Source: Callipepla californica brunnescens
Taxonomy: Eukaryota > Chordata > Aves > Galliformes > Odontophoridae
Assembly: GCA_023055505.1 (NCBI GenBank)
Contig: JALIRH010000152.1
Coordinates: forward strand, 496,001-560,000
Reading direction: 5' to 3'
DNA: 64,000 bases
Shown here: positions 1 through 11,400 of the stretch, one piece after another
Numbering within the stretch: the stretch's first letter is position 1
Layout: each line of letters starts with the position of its first letter
The notes under the pieces: model-generated
What the model saw: only the letters and a program-made list of their open reading frames with translations
The model's database searches: none
Told to the model about the DNA's origin: nothing
Program-made: the position numbers and the translations under genes

Positions 1-1260
1 ACGCAGGCAACGTAGAAGGGACGACTGGTTTGCCTCAGCCACCTACATAAGATTGATATTGCTGGCGTTCAGGAAGGATGCTGACTTAAATGTTAGCTAT
101 TTTCTCTATATGTGACTGTTCCCATTTAGGCATATCTTTTAACTGTCTGCCATAATACATTTAAATACAATCACACTTGCAGAGGCACTACCTTTAGCAA
201 CGTTCGTTCTGGAGCCACTGAATGTGCGCCACGGAAATGTAATCCTTTTTAGCACTTGGAGTGCAACAGCTTGACTATAATATGGACAGAATTAAGGAGT
301 AAAGTCACTATCATTGGTAAACACAGGCTCAGAATATATGCCTGTATGAAAGAGACAGTGACTGCGATAGCAGCACTGCCAAGGGGTAAATCTAGTGACT
401 AAAATCCCTTTGCTCCAGTTTCTATGGATATAAACGAGAAGACAAGGCTCCTCAATCCATTCAAAATACAAATAATAATCAAAAGAAAGTGCTAAGCATA
501 ATCGCAGGAACAAACCTCTGAAAAATGAAGTCAAAGGAGAGCAGAAGGCTCAGTACAAAGATCTGAATAAAGCAAAAGAGCAAATCTGTCGGACTTACAA
601 AGCCAGCACTGCCCCCGGCAGAACTCTGCAAACAAAAAACGAGCAGACACCTCCTGCGCGGGGAAGGAAGGAAGGTGGCTGGAATGTGCTGGCCTTCTTT
701 AGGAGAGTACAAACCTGTGTGCATGCCACCAGCAGCTTGGGGCCATGTTCCCCTCCAGTGCCTGTCCTCTGGAGCCCAGGGCAGCGCAGCCAGGGGGCTC
801 CCAAAACAGGATCTGCCACCGACTACTGAACAAATCCAAAGAAACACTTCTGACTTGCTTGTTCTGGACAAACCATCTGCATTCCCCATTTACCTTCACG
901 GAGAGAAGGGAACAGACACCAACCACTATCTTGTCAATATTTTTAACAACTCCACCACTTATCTTCTATGAACATGGACAGATTGGAACGTAACCAGCAG
1001 GGAAACTCCAAGCAGTGAGTAGCAGGCTTCATCTTGCTCAAGTTCCCTTGGCTCTGCACTGAGGACACAAGTGCCTTTTTTTTCCCCCCACAGCATTTAG
1101 TAGAGAGCAACCTAAAGTAGTTTCATTCTTACGCTGTGAGTTTAAAATAATCAAAAGTAGGACCTCAAGCCTATGAATCCTCAGAGCTGGATGAAGTCTC
1201 TGTAAATCCTATGGATTAGTTATGATCTGTTTGTTTCCTTTATGAAGGGAAAAAATGAGA
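1..1260. other. Unassigned flank
   Basis: I see no gene, repeat family or RNA gene that I can support here. Open frames are short, overlap on both strands and carry no recognisable domain. The first LTR of the ERV begins at about 1261. Confidence 0.5.
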
Positions 1261-1658
1261 TGAAATATGAAGTGTATGGTTGAAACCTGGCTTGCAGAAA
1301 AAGGCCACGGGGACCAGCTGCAGCAGCTTGAGCAGAAACATGATGAGGCACTGTCCAATTACAGACAAGGGCACGGTAACTTTGCCGTAAAGTGAAGGAG
1401 GTAGGAGTAAAGATTTAAGAAAGTAGTGACCAATGAAATTTCTGCTTAACCACAAGAATGTTTAATGAAAAGTTCTGTTGACTTATATCTCTAACCTATT
1501 AGGAGCTCGGATTTTGCAATATGTATGAACTTCATTACCACTACTATAAATGTACGCAGCTTTCTGATTAAAGCTGAGACCATTTGATCATACTGGTCGT
1601 GTCTTTGTCTCCCGTCGGCTTCGTCAAGTCTCCAGCAATTTTCTGTCGAGCTCTGACA
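1261..1658 (+). repeat. 5' LTR of the alpharetrovirus-like ERV
   Basis: About 398 bp, starting TG and ending ACA. It aligns along its length with 5704-6094. It contains a TATA-like tataaatg at about 1544 and an ATTAAA poly(A)-type signal about 20 nt further on. Two bases separate its end from the PBS, the same spacing known for avian leukosis-type viruses. Confidence 0.75.
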
Positions 1659-1660
1659 GA

Positions 1661-1674
1661 TGGTGACCCCGACG
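1661..1674 (+). other. Primer binding site, tRNA-Trp type
   Basis: The 14 bases tggtgaccccgacg directly after the LTR are complementary to the 3' end of tRNA-Trp, the primer used by avian leukosis/sarcoma viruses. Agreement fails after base 14 or 15. Confidence 0.75.
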
Positions 1675-1987
1675 TTTTCCGACTGGCTGGCCCAGGATCC
1701 GTCGATACAAGCTGGACTGGAGTGGCATTCGTTGGATCGTGTCCCTAAGCAGCAGGAACGGCGACAAGCTCTACAAGTGGTGCTGTGCTTTGATAGTGAA
1801 GAGCACTCCGACGGAGAAGGAGCTGCCGCGAGGCACCTAAGATTTTGGAGAGAGTGCCGCGCCTCAGGACTCTGAAATTGTGAGCTGAGCTCCACCTTGC
1901 GGGCTTGGAGGCTCCAACAAATCAAGTGCCTGGCCTATACGGGCTGCCGACCTTGTAAGGCTGCAACGGTGCGCACTGGATTTAGGT

Positions 1988-2506
1988 ATGGAGAGGCAAG
2001 CAGCCTATCAATTACTTTCTCAATTTTTAGAGAAACAGGGGGTTAAGGGCATAGATGTTAGAAAGGAACTTCCGAGACTCTTAATATATGGGCAGAATCT
2101 AGGGATGTTTACTGACCCTCATTTAGTTCATGATTTAAATGAATGGCAGAAATTCGGGTCGCTCCCGGTTTGCGACATCAGTGCCGTGCTGGTGATGGAT
2201 CTAGTTATCAAGGTAATCTTTCATTTTTGTAAGGATTATTTTGACAAGAATGCTCCTTCCGAGAAGGAGATAGTTGCAGTTATTTCCCGGTTAGAGCGGG
2301 AAGGGGAGATCTTAACGATCCCCCGAGACATTCTTGACCACCAGAGGTGGGATGATCTCACCACTGCGCTCGCAGAACATGCTATGAGCGCTCAGGAAGG
2401 TGAGTCTGAGCTGAAAACGTGGGAACTGATACTAGGTGCACTAAAAGCTGCTAGAGAGGAGGGAAAATTATTGATGGAAGCTCTTTATCTAAGTTACATT
2501 CCTTAG
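1988..2506 (+). CDS. Gag fragment, matrix-like, with an N-terminal extension
   Basis: A 172-codon open frame about 315 bases after the PBS. Residues from about 69 (Met at about 2192) to 160 resemble the alpharetroviral matrix protein: an MDLVIKV-like start, a KEI helix region, and LKTWELILGALKAAREE near the end. Residues 1-68 precede the usual matrix Met in the same frame. Their pattern (a hydrophobic helix, KQGVKGIDVRKEL, then a DLNEWQKFG segment) looks more like the N-terminus of betaretroviral Gag. The frame ends soon after the matrix region, with no capsid or nucleocapsid seen. It is a remnant unless this short product is used. Membrane targeting is inferred from the family only; there is no Gly2 for myristoylation (it starts MERQ). 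Confidence 0.65.
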   Translation: MERQAAYQLLSQFLEKQGVKGIDVRKELPRLLIYGQNLGMFTDPHLVHDLNEWQKFGSLPVCDISAVLVMDLVIKVIFHFCKDYFDKNAPSEKEIVAVISRLEREGEILTIPRDILDHQRWDDLTTALAEHAMSAQEGESELKTWELILGALKAAREEGKLLMEALYLSYIP

Positions 2507-5240
2507 GTCAGGGGAGTCAAGGTGGTGACATGGGGAGTGAACGAGTGAATGACTTACGTGGGTTGGATCAGCTTGCCGCTCCCCTGGGAAGGAGTCAGAA
2601 TAAAAATCTGCCCAGATTGGACAAGGGGTTGAGTTGACCATCTTCAGTTACACCCAGGGGTTGGCTGTTTCCACCCATGCCCACTAACGGGGGGAGCTTC
2701 CCGACTTCGCCTATTCCCTGGAGCGATAGTGCGAACAGTAATCTAGAGAAGCAGGGATTACGCTTAGGGGGCCCTGGTAGGGGGGTGCTGACAGACGGGG
2801 GTCGGATTTGATCTAGCTTGTTGGAGAAAGGCATGATCTCAGAAGCCTTTTCAGTAATAATGGGCAACAACGGGCCAGAGTGGGTACCCCTTGATGTTAA
2901 AGGTGTCACACGCTTGGTGAACTGTGCAAAAAAATAAAAATAAAATAAAAAAATCACCCCTCACTTTAAAATGTTTTGGAGGCTCTGGTCCTGGGCTCAC
3001 TCGGTGTGCCTTGGGATCCAGGAGCTGCCTTATCAGGAGTTGCCTGACAATTGCTGGAGCCCAGCACAACTGCCAACTATGCAAATAAAGGAGAGAGGAT
3101 TTGATCATGTCAGTGATGAATGAATCTGCATTCTTTAGGGATTGTAAAACTTTCTAACAGTCCGCACTTGCATTTTTACAGCTAATTGCTTAGGTGGGTC
3201 ATCAAATGTAACTTGGGCTCAGCAGCCCCCTGCTTGATAGAAATGAGTCATCAGATAAATTAATATCAGTATTTGTGGGTCATTAGGAGGTTGTTGTGTG
3301 TTTCTTCTATTTCAATAGTAGATTAAGTGTGAATTGGATAGGATCTGTTGTTACCAACATTGGAGTCTATGGAAATAGTACTTTTAATGTATTAAGAACG
3401 CATGGTTATGATGTTATCAGTCTATCAATTACATCTTTTCTAATCTGCAAAGACAAAACCTGGAAAAGAATTCCAAGCAAAGGGATAACCCTACATTATA
3501 GAGCGATTCTCTCTTTCATCCACTAGGCAGAAAAAGAAAAAAAAAAGAAAAAAAAAAAAAGTGGGGGGAGGAGGAGGAGAGAATGCATCACTTGAGACGG
3601 AAGCACACACTATCTTACTTCAATTCAACATATGATTCTAACAGAGAATGCTTGATTATTGCCCTATAGGTATTTAAGCTCACTGATTCTTTTAATTAGC
3701 ACACATATTAGGAACCTAAAGGCCCCTGGGCTGTGTAACTTCTGTGCAGAGACCTGTAACTCCAAACTCTAAATTTGGTAAACGAGCGAAAGAAACTGCA
3801 GTACCCCGTAATTTCTGTGCACAAAGACCCGAACAAAGACTCAGGATTGAGTAAGTATTTGCATTAATCTGTTCAGTCGGGGGAGGTATCCCGGAGCACA
3901 CCTGACTGAGACGTCCCGTAGGGTCGAAGCGAGTGCGGACCCTCTAGTAGTGCAGTTCCCATTGCCCACAAGGACGTGGGTCACGGCCGAGGGGCGTGAG
4001 TGTGTGTGTGAGTGTGAGAGTGCTCTGGAATATGGGACAGAGGCCGAGTAAGCCCTCTGACCCCATGGGTGCCTAGCAGGTAAAGCTACCAGACATACCA
4101 CTAGAAAGTATTAACATAGGCAACTGATATTTATGACTGTAAGTATTTTTAAAGAGAGCTTACCTCTATAGTTTATTCTACTTTGCAAGCAGGTGTTCCA
4201 TTTGGGCTCAGCATCACGCACTGGCCACGTGGATGCGGTGTACAAATGAAAAACTCTGCAGACCCAGAGAAGAATAAAAGCAGGAGAGAAACTGTGATGG
4301 GTGAGAGAGGAAAAGTGCACCTTGAAGCAGGGGACGCCCTGCTGGCACTGCCTATCGCATGCACCACCAGCATGTTCCTTTGTCTCTCTTTTCTGGTGGT
4401 TTGCCATTTCTCAAGGGTCAGTAGCTAATAATGCACTTGCTTAGGGAGTTTCTGCCTCTCACTTACACTTACATACACTTACATATACTTACATTACTTA
4501 TCACTTACACTTGTATAAGATGGATGTTTGCGTGTGTGTGATTGCATGCATGTTGACTAAAACCCTAACCCTTTTTGTTGCTCTGAATGTGCAATTTGCT
4601 TGCTTCTGCTCTAGAGATGTCTTGTCTCTCAGATCCAGCATACCCTGAAACAGCACTGCTCAAGCTTCAGCCACAATTACTAAGTTAGGATGTTAGCTGG
4701 CAAAGGAAAGTAATATCACTAGTAATGCTCTAGCAGGCTTACCTGCTGTTGATTCTATTTGACATGCAACTTTATTCCTTCTAATCAGTTACTGGTACAC
4801 AAAGAGTGGGACCCTCAGGAATTCTTTTCCAGGTTGCAGGAACCTTAAGCTATGGGTGAAATGTGTGTTTATTCACTTCTTATTAAGTTTAAGAATATTT
4901 CTTGTCTTTACAGTATGATTGTTTTGTCTCTTTTCTTGCATTCAACATTATTGTTAAAGAGTGTAATTAGTTTGTAGTATGTTAATAGTTTGTTAATTAA
5001 ATAGTTTGTATGAGGACTTCCTGTAATTTTATACGTGTAGATGACATTGTTGTAAATACCAATAACCACTCAAATTTCTGTGTCTGTAACTTTACTAGTA
5101 TTCTAGGGTGTGTTTTTAACTATGCAGCTCCAGTTACGTCTCATTAGTTGCTACAGTCCAACTACATGCTGATTCAGGACCTAGAGCCTGCTCCTATTGG
5201 AATGAACATCATCCTGATAAAAGAAACTTTTCCAACACGA
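2507..5240. other. ERV interior, largely non-coding
   Basis: No pol or capsid frame is recognisable. A-rich tracts lie at about 2925-2955 and 3531-3562. A degenerate ACTTAC-type short tandem repeat lies at about 4450-4515. CpG-bearing sequence at about 3841-4110 looks like a retroviral leader fragment. The rest shows nothing I can assign. Confidence 0.45.
3841..4110 (+). other. Possible foreign retroviral leader / gag-start fragment
   Basis: This stretch is richer in CpG than its surroundings. It contains a gtaagta donor-like site near 3851 and an ATG at about 4032 that opens MGQRPSK and stops soon afterwards. The intact provirus on the other strand of this window also starts its Gag with MGQR. 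A small gamma-type leader piece recombined into this element is possible but not shown. Confidence 0.25.
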
Positions 5241-5415
5241 TGATCTACACCAACTGCTACAGCACATTCAAGACAGTGTACAGAAAACCTTGATCACCAT
5301 TCACCATGATAAAGAAGAAATACATCGTGTCCTACAGAGAATGAAGAAAAATGGAGAACATCATTGCTGGGAGGTACTGTTCGGATGATCCCCAACAGCA
5401 ACTGGAATCTAACTG
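5240..5415 (+). pseudogene. Possible Env transmembrane-subunit remnant
   Basis: One frame reads as an amphipathic helix with repeated Leu/Ile and charged residues (a DDLHQLLQHIQDSVQKTL-like stretch), then a Cys-containing segment interrupted by TGA. Its place just upstream of the 3' polypurine tract fits the end of env. The assignment rests on position and composition only. Confidence 0.3.
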
Positions 5416-5684
5416 TTAGGTAGATTGCGTTCGTGATGTAACGGGGCAAGGCACACTTTCTTTACATCAGGGTAATACCAGCGCTGTGCTGTTCCCAAAC
5501 AAAATCTACAAGACAACAAATGGCTTTACCAAGCATGGGGAGGGGGAGATGTTATTGTATTAGGTGACTGCCGAGATATCGCGATGTAACGCGACAGGAA
5601 TAGGCGTTAACGAGATGGCTTCGGATGTAACGCGATAGGCCCCTCCTGCTCTGATTAGTGTTATGCATATCCACGTGGCTTTCC

Positions 5685-5703
5685 AAAAAGAAAACAGGGG
5701 AGA
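5685..5703 (+). other. Polypurine tract
   Basis: A nearly pure A/G run (aaaaagaaaacaggggaga) directly before the TG that opens the 3' LTR, where plus-strand priming is expected. A second purine-rich run lies at 5534-5549, before a TGTT, but homology with the 5' LTR does not extend that far. Confidence 0.6.
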
Positions 5704-6094
5704 TGTGGAGAGTATAGTTGAAATCTGACTTGCAGAGAAAGGCCACGGGGACCAGCTGCAGCAGCTTGAGCAAAAAACATGATGAGGCACCATCCAATCA
5801 CAGACAAGGGCATGGTAACCTTGCCGCAAAGTGAAGGTGGTCGGAGTAAAGATTTAAGAAAGAAGTGACCAATGAAACTTCTGCTTAACCACAGGAATGT
5901 ATAATAACTTCTGTGCACTTATGTCTTTAACCTATTAGGAGCTCGGGTTTTGCAATATTTATGAACTTCATTACCACTACTATAAATGTACACAGCCTTC
6001 TGATTAAAGTTGAGACCATTTGATCATAGTGGTCATGTCTTTGTCTCCCGCCGACTTCGTCAAGGCTCTGGCAATTTTCTGTCGAGCTCCAACA
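5704..6094 (+). repeat. 3' LTR of the alpharetrovirus-like ERV
   Basis: 391 bp with imperfect terminal inverted repeats (TGTGGAG at the start, CTCCAACA at the end). A TATA-like tataaatg and an ATTAAA signal sit in the same places as in the 5' copy. Confidence 0.75.
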
Positions 6095-8254
6095 GATTTC
6101 CAGTGGTGTGAAGAGAAGCTGACGTGTTTCAGTTGGCATAAGTAGAATGGCTAATCTTAAAGGCTGTTGAGTGCATTTCCCATGGCCTCTTCCCTTTTCT
6201 GTACTTCAGCTGAAGAAACACTCCAAAGACTGTTGGTATGGAAGGGAGGGTATCTGAGTAGCTCTCACTTTCTCATGCGTGCTCTTAAAGCCATTTGCAA
6301 TAGTTGCAATTACTCCCCTGGAGTCTTTTTCAGGGGTATGTTGCACAGTGCCTTCAGAAGAATTGTGTTTTTCTAAAGTTTTCTTGTGCTAGAAATAAGC
6401 TTGTTTCCTTATTTCTAACTCTAAATGAAGTGCTTTGCGTTTCGTTGCGAGGAAGCTGTGACAATTCTTTTCTTTCTTCACCAGATTCCTGAACCAAAGT
6501 CAATGAAAGGGGATCCTACTGGACAAGATATGCTGGAAATGCTGGCCTGTGATCGAAAAAGCCAGTCTGGTAATGGCAATTACTGATTAGAAATGTTCCA
6601 TGGTTCCATTTGCGTGTTATGAATAGTAAAGGTAGGAGATAATGGCTTGTTAAAGAGCATGCTTGGTGTCTTGAAATAACACTCTCACGCTAGATATGCT
6701 TATTGCTAATGATTGCTCGTCCCAAGTGTAAAAGAAAATTTTGAAGAAAAGTGTTCCTGTCATTTCTGTTTTCTTCTTTGTTCCTACATGTTTGTTGCTG
6801 CCTTTTTTTAAATGTTATTTTCTTTTTTTGTGAAGCTCAAGCAGTCTTTTTCAGCCTGTGTTCTCCTCTGGGCTCGAGATGAAAACAAACAACACCAAGC
6901 ACTCGGCATCAGGTTGAACTGAATTAAAAATGCCCTACCGCTGTCATTCCATCTGCTCAAACCCTGTCTGAATTATAGGGAGAGCGTAACTTAGAAACGT
7001 TTAAGCATCGCAGGGGGAAATCTTGATTCACAGCCTGAAGTAGCAGAAACAACCCACTGTATCAAATACTGTTGTCCTTGATTCAGTTGAGTGTTCTTAC
7101 GTGACGTTACATTTCTCTAGGTCATATGTTGCTGAACTTAAGTCGCGGCAAGGAAGACTTCTTGCAAGGGATTGTAGAATGCTTTGCAAACCAGAGTGGT
7201 TTGTTTACATTGTTTGAAAGCCTCTTCGGCAGCGGAGCTTCTAGAGAGAGATCTTTCCTTGCCACAGATGATCTGGGAAATGTCAGTACGCAAGCACCGG
7301 TGCAAGGAGAACTTAGTAAATACGATACTGGTAAGAAACGTAACTTGGACTCAGCATGGATGTGACTCTGTACTAGAGTACAAAGACCAGTACTTTGCAA
7401 GTGCTTTATTAGCAACACGAGATAGGTGTGTAATAGCTGCTCAGCTCTTCAGAACGAGAGGGTGATTTGCAAGAAGTTTCAGCTTCAGCTGCAGCTGAGA
7501 GGCAGTGTCATCGTGCCAGGTTCTTGAGAATTTCTCACGTGCTTCCTGCTTCCACACTGTTACCTTCTGGTCTGTTCTGATTCCATTTCAGTTAAAGCTG
7601 CCTGTTCAGCTTTTTGTGTTTGTGCGCTAGGAAGTGCCAGTGGGAAGGTGCGTTCTTATTTATGTGTCATCTATGAATGCAGGTTACAAGCGTAAAAATA
7701 TAGTAATTCCAGGGTGAGTTGCGAACTCGTGAGATCTTCCCATTTTTAAGCTTGACTTGGTGATGGTCTGGCTTTTCAATTGAATGTAACAAAGTTAGAG
7801 TATTAGTAGTATAGAACAGTCAAGACGCAAAAGAATAAGGCTTTTGACCCCTTCTCTTTTTAAAGATGATGGATGTATTTTGTATATATACCATAACAAA
7901 ATTTTATGCTACTACAGCCTCTCTTCAGAAGTTTGTTTGTTCATCATGTTTTTTAATGTTCTATTACGCCTTGAAAAACAAAATCACAAGCCCTTGTGCT
8001 TATCGTACGTAGGCTGAAGATTACAGAAGTATGAGATCTGCATTTTTCTGTTTTGACAAAAAAAGGCAAAGTCTTCATATTCTTTGCTTGTGCACTTCTA
8101 TGGAGTGGACATTGCTTGTTCAGAAGTTCCTTGTGTAGTATAAACTGATACAGAGCTCCTGACTTGTCTTGTATCGGATCAAAGCTGCGTTGCATTACAG
8201 GTCTTCTTAACTAGGACGTAGGGGCTAACTTCTTAGTGTTTTGTTTTTGTGTAG

Positions 8255-8433
8255 GTGCTGTTTGAATGCACAATGGGAGTCTCCAGCACCTCGTGTGGCT
8301 CGGCTTGCAGTGGAATTCTATGTCAGCGTTACTCCCACTGTGCAAACTATTAAAGCAACTTTTTCACATGCCCCAAGAAACATCAAGAATTGAATCGGAT
8401 GCTCCCGAGTCCATTTGCCTGTTGGACCTTGAA
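8255..8433 (+). pseudogene. RANBP2: RANBP2 pseudogene exon with a nonsense codon
   Basis: Joined in phase to the previous exon (7121-7330), this exon reads G-A-V-stop-M-H-N-G. The vertebrate protein has Arg-Ala at the stop-Met positions, so a CGA to TGA change is the likely cause. The rest of the exon (SLQHLVWLGLQWNS and on to LLDLE) is well conserved and ends at a gtaagt donor. Confidence 0.75.
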
Positions 8434-11400
8434 GTAAGTAAACCTTCCAAGTTCTTAAATGCATTTAACTGTAGGGTTTTTTTTGGTACGTAAACCTTTT
8501 GTTTGTTTCTTTTTCTGAACACAGGTTTTTCTTCTTGGGATGATATTCATTAGCAGCTTACAACTGCAAGAGAAGTTTAATGCTCTCTGTGAGGCGCATC
8601 GGCCTCCTTTCTTACCATTGCTGCTGTGTAAACAGTACTCTACTGAAAAGCAAAGATCCTGGTGGGATGCTGTTTGTACTCTTCTGTGGAAAAAAACAAC
8701 GTAAGGCTTCTTGACTTTGGAAATACTGGAACCGACCCTCTAGAGAGCTTCTGAATTGATTCCTATGGGTTGTGTGAAAGTAGCTCCTTTTGTTTGACAT
8801 CCTTTGACCCTTAAAGCTTTGTTGCTGTAGGGGTGTGAGAAGCTGAAAAACTTTCTGAAAATGACCTTTACGTTTCTAATCTTTCTGAAGAAGAGGTAGC
8901 TTAGGACTGAAAGGACTTGTTCTATTCATCAAACAAATGACTTGTGAACAGATGCAGAAGAGGGAATTCTAACTGCGGAGTGTTTCTTCTGATATTCAGG
9001 CTGGAGTCAGCAGCAAAACTGAGGCTTCTTGTGCAGCGTGGCTTAAGTACTCTGCGAGCACTGGAGAAACATGGCCTTCAACCTGCCTTAATTATACATT
9101 GGGCAAGAGACCTGCAAAAAACAGTAAGTTCAGATTATTTTGAACTAAGCACAGTCAGCTTTTTTTCCTCATTTGGCAAACTTAACAGACTAAAGAAAAT
9201 GCCGTGAGAATGTCATATTGAGATCTCCTGTTAGTTTTGATAGGGTGACCAGAGCATCTGACTTCCCTGCCAAGTACTCTTTCTCTCTGAACGGTTCTCT
9301 GACCCGTGTTATTTCTTTCTCTGTGTGACTTTCAGTAACTATAGAGAGAGCTTGTGAAGTGTATCGCAAGCGGTGGTGAAAAATCTTGAAACTTCTCAAG
9401 AAACCAGTTGCATCAGGGACGAGAAAGTCTGAGTGACGCTTTATTTCAGTTTTCTGAGGTAGTTTGTGTTTCCCTTGTTCAACAGGGTGTTAGCCTTACC
9501 TCCTTCTGTGACCAGAAGGAATACATTGGGCGAAGTGTCTACTACTGGAAGAAAATTTTGCTTAGTCTGCAAACTGTCAAAAAGAACAGGAGTATTCCAG
9601 AGCCTATCGATCCTCTCTTCAGACATTTCCGTAACGTGGACATTGAGGTACAGACCGATTGTTCAAGGATGAGAGTAAGGGGGGGTTCTGTGTCACAAGC
9701 TTAAATATCAGTTGCAATTTTGGTTGTTTTGTTCATTTGGTTTTGTACGTTGATGGGTTGTTTTGTGTTGTTTTTGGCATTGTACAACTCCGTGGTATTC
9801 TTACTGTTAGGCTGCTAATGATGAGATTTGGTAGTATCTGAATGTGTCTGGTAAGGGAGGAAGAACAAATCTTTCTTTTGAACTTTTCTTAGTTTTAAAA
9901 CTATCTGAGTGGAAGACTGTGAACTTCCTTAATACCAGCTTTCTTGAAAAAATCATTTTCGCTGTATTACAGGAGAACTAGGAATATTATTAACCTCCTG
10001 CTACCCGGTTCCTCACTAGATGTTTGCAGGCTCTGGCTGTTGCAAGTACCCACATATGTGTTAGGTAGGATTGTCTTTGGCTTTGGTTGCAGGTCTTTCA
10101 GGTTGCAGCCTATGAGGAAGAGGCACGCACAGCGTTTGCAGCGTTGGATGTGGTTGAAGGCAAAACCAATGCTGCTTTGCTAGTGTTAGAAGATATTAAG
10201 AACGTGGTTTCGTGCGGGGATCTTGCCATAGTGAGTTTTTAAATTGCATTCCCTCAAAACGCTTTTCTTGTCCTTGCATCCCGACTGGTTCTTACTGATC
10301 AAGGTGCTGTTGCTTAGCTTTTGCAGAGGAAAGCAGAGGAGATGGTGGGTGATGATATGCTGCCAGCAGGGCAAGAAGAACGCAAGGCCTGTCTTCTGAA
10401 AAGAAAGTGTTACCTCCTGAAGATTATTGACGAAAGCTCCTCTGATCCGTCAGTAGCTGACAAAGTAAGTAATTGTTGCTGAAGGGCTTGTTTAGAGTGA
10501 TGGAGTGGTCTAGCTTACTAGCTTTCAGAATGAAACCATTTGCTTTCAAGTTGGACTTCTTAAAAGTTGGACATCCTAAAGTAGACTTTGTTCTGTGGCA
10601 TGTTAAACTGAGTGTGTTCCCCTGCTTTACTCCGGTAGGCCAACACGTTACGGAAGCTTCTCAGGACATGTCAGATTATGAAACGTTTTTGACTCCTCAG
10701 TAGAAGATGGCTTTCGTGTAAACAAATAGCTTTTGCCCGCTATCTTCTTAGTGTGGTTGATAGCTTCCAAATAGAATTAATGCTTGTGTGAATTGTCCTC
10801 TTAATTAATTTTAACAGATGTAGGGCTCCTCTGGGGGAAAAACAATGAAAAAAAAACAACCCCTAGAATTTGTGACGACAGTCTTGTGAACTGTTCAGCC
10901 ATAGGTTAGAACATACAGCCTCTTGCTCTGAGGAAGAATTGCAGTCGTGACTTGCATTTTGAATAAATTTCTAGCTGCCAGTATCCGTCAAAACCACAAG
11001 GGAAATGCTGAATACGGTGATCCTGGAACTGGAAGAAAATGATGAAGAGGAAAGTCTTGCCTCTCGAAATCTCTCACAAGCTGCAGTTCTTCAAGTGAGA
11101 CATCCAGTTCTGTCCCCTGGAAAGTTATCTTCCTCACCTTTCTCTGCTAGCCGCAAGGTATGTTAGCCAGGAAATCTCTCAATTTAGGGAAGCGTGGTGT
11201 TTGAATAGGAACTCAGAGGTCAATAAGCTCTTTTTTTTCCAGTTTTGTCCTCAAGCTCTCCATGAGTGGACAGAAGAATGCAAGTCCTTAGTTCAAACAA
11301 CTTTTGTCACTATATTCAGTGCTGAATGGTTGATCTTCCTGTTAGGGTAAGTGCTTTGTGATCCTGGTGTTGAACTAGTTTACTTCCTGGACTCCCACTT

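Larger units (their letters stand above)
1261..6094 (+). mobile_element. Defective alpharetrovirus-like ERV (EAV/ART-CH type)
   Basis: Two related LTRs (1261-1658 and 5704-6094) flank about 4 kb. The order on + is LTR, tRNA-Trp-like PBS, leader, matrix-like gag fragment, mostly non-coding interior, possible Env remnant, polypurine tract, LTR. The LTRs differ at many positions, so the insertion is old. No pol is visible and gag stops after the matrix region, so it cannot be autonomous. The tRNA-Trp-type PBS and the matrix similarity place it with the avian alpharetrovirus-like EAV/ART-CH elements; the exact subfamily is inferred. I could not see a clean target-site duplication (flanks atgaga and gatttc). 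Confidence 0.75.

Noticed and set aside
4557..4572. Telomere-like aaaccctaaccct
   Set aside because: Only two CCCTAA-type units; a chance match inside the ERV.
5550..6094. A 545-bp 3' LTR starting at TGTTATTG
   Set aside because: The 5' LTR shows no homology upstream of 1261/5704, and TGTGGAG...CTCCAACA gives better terminal repeats, so the start was set at 5704.
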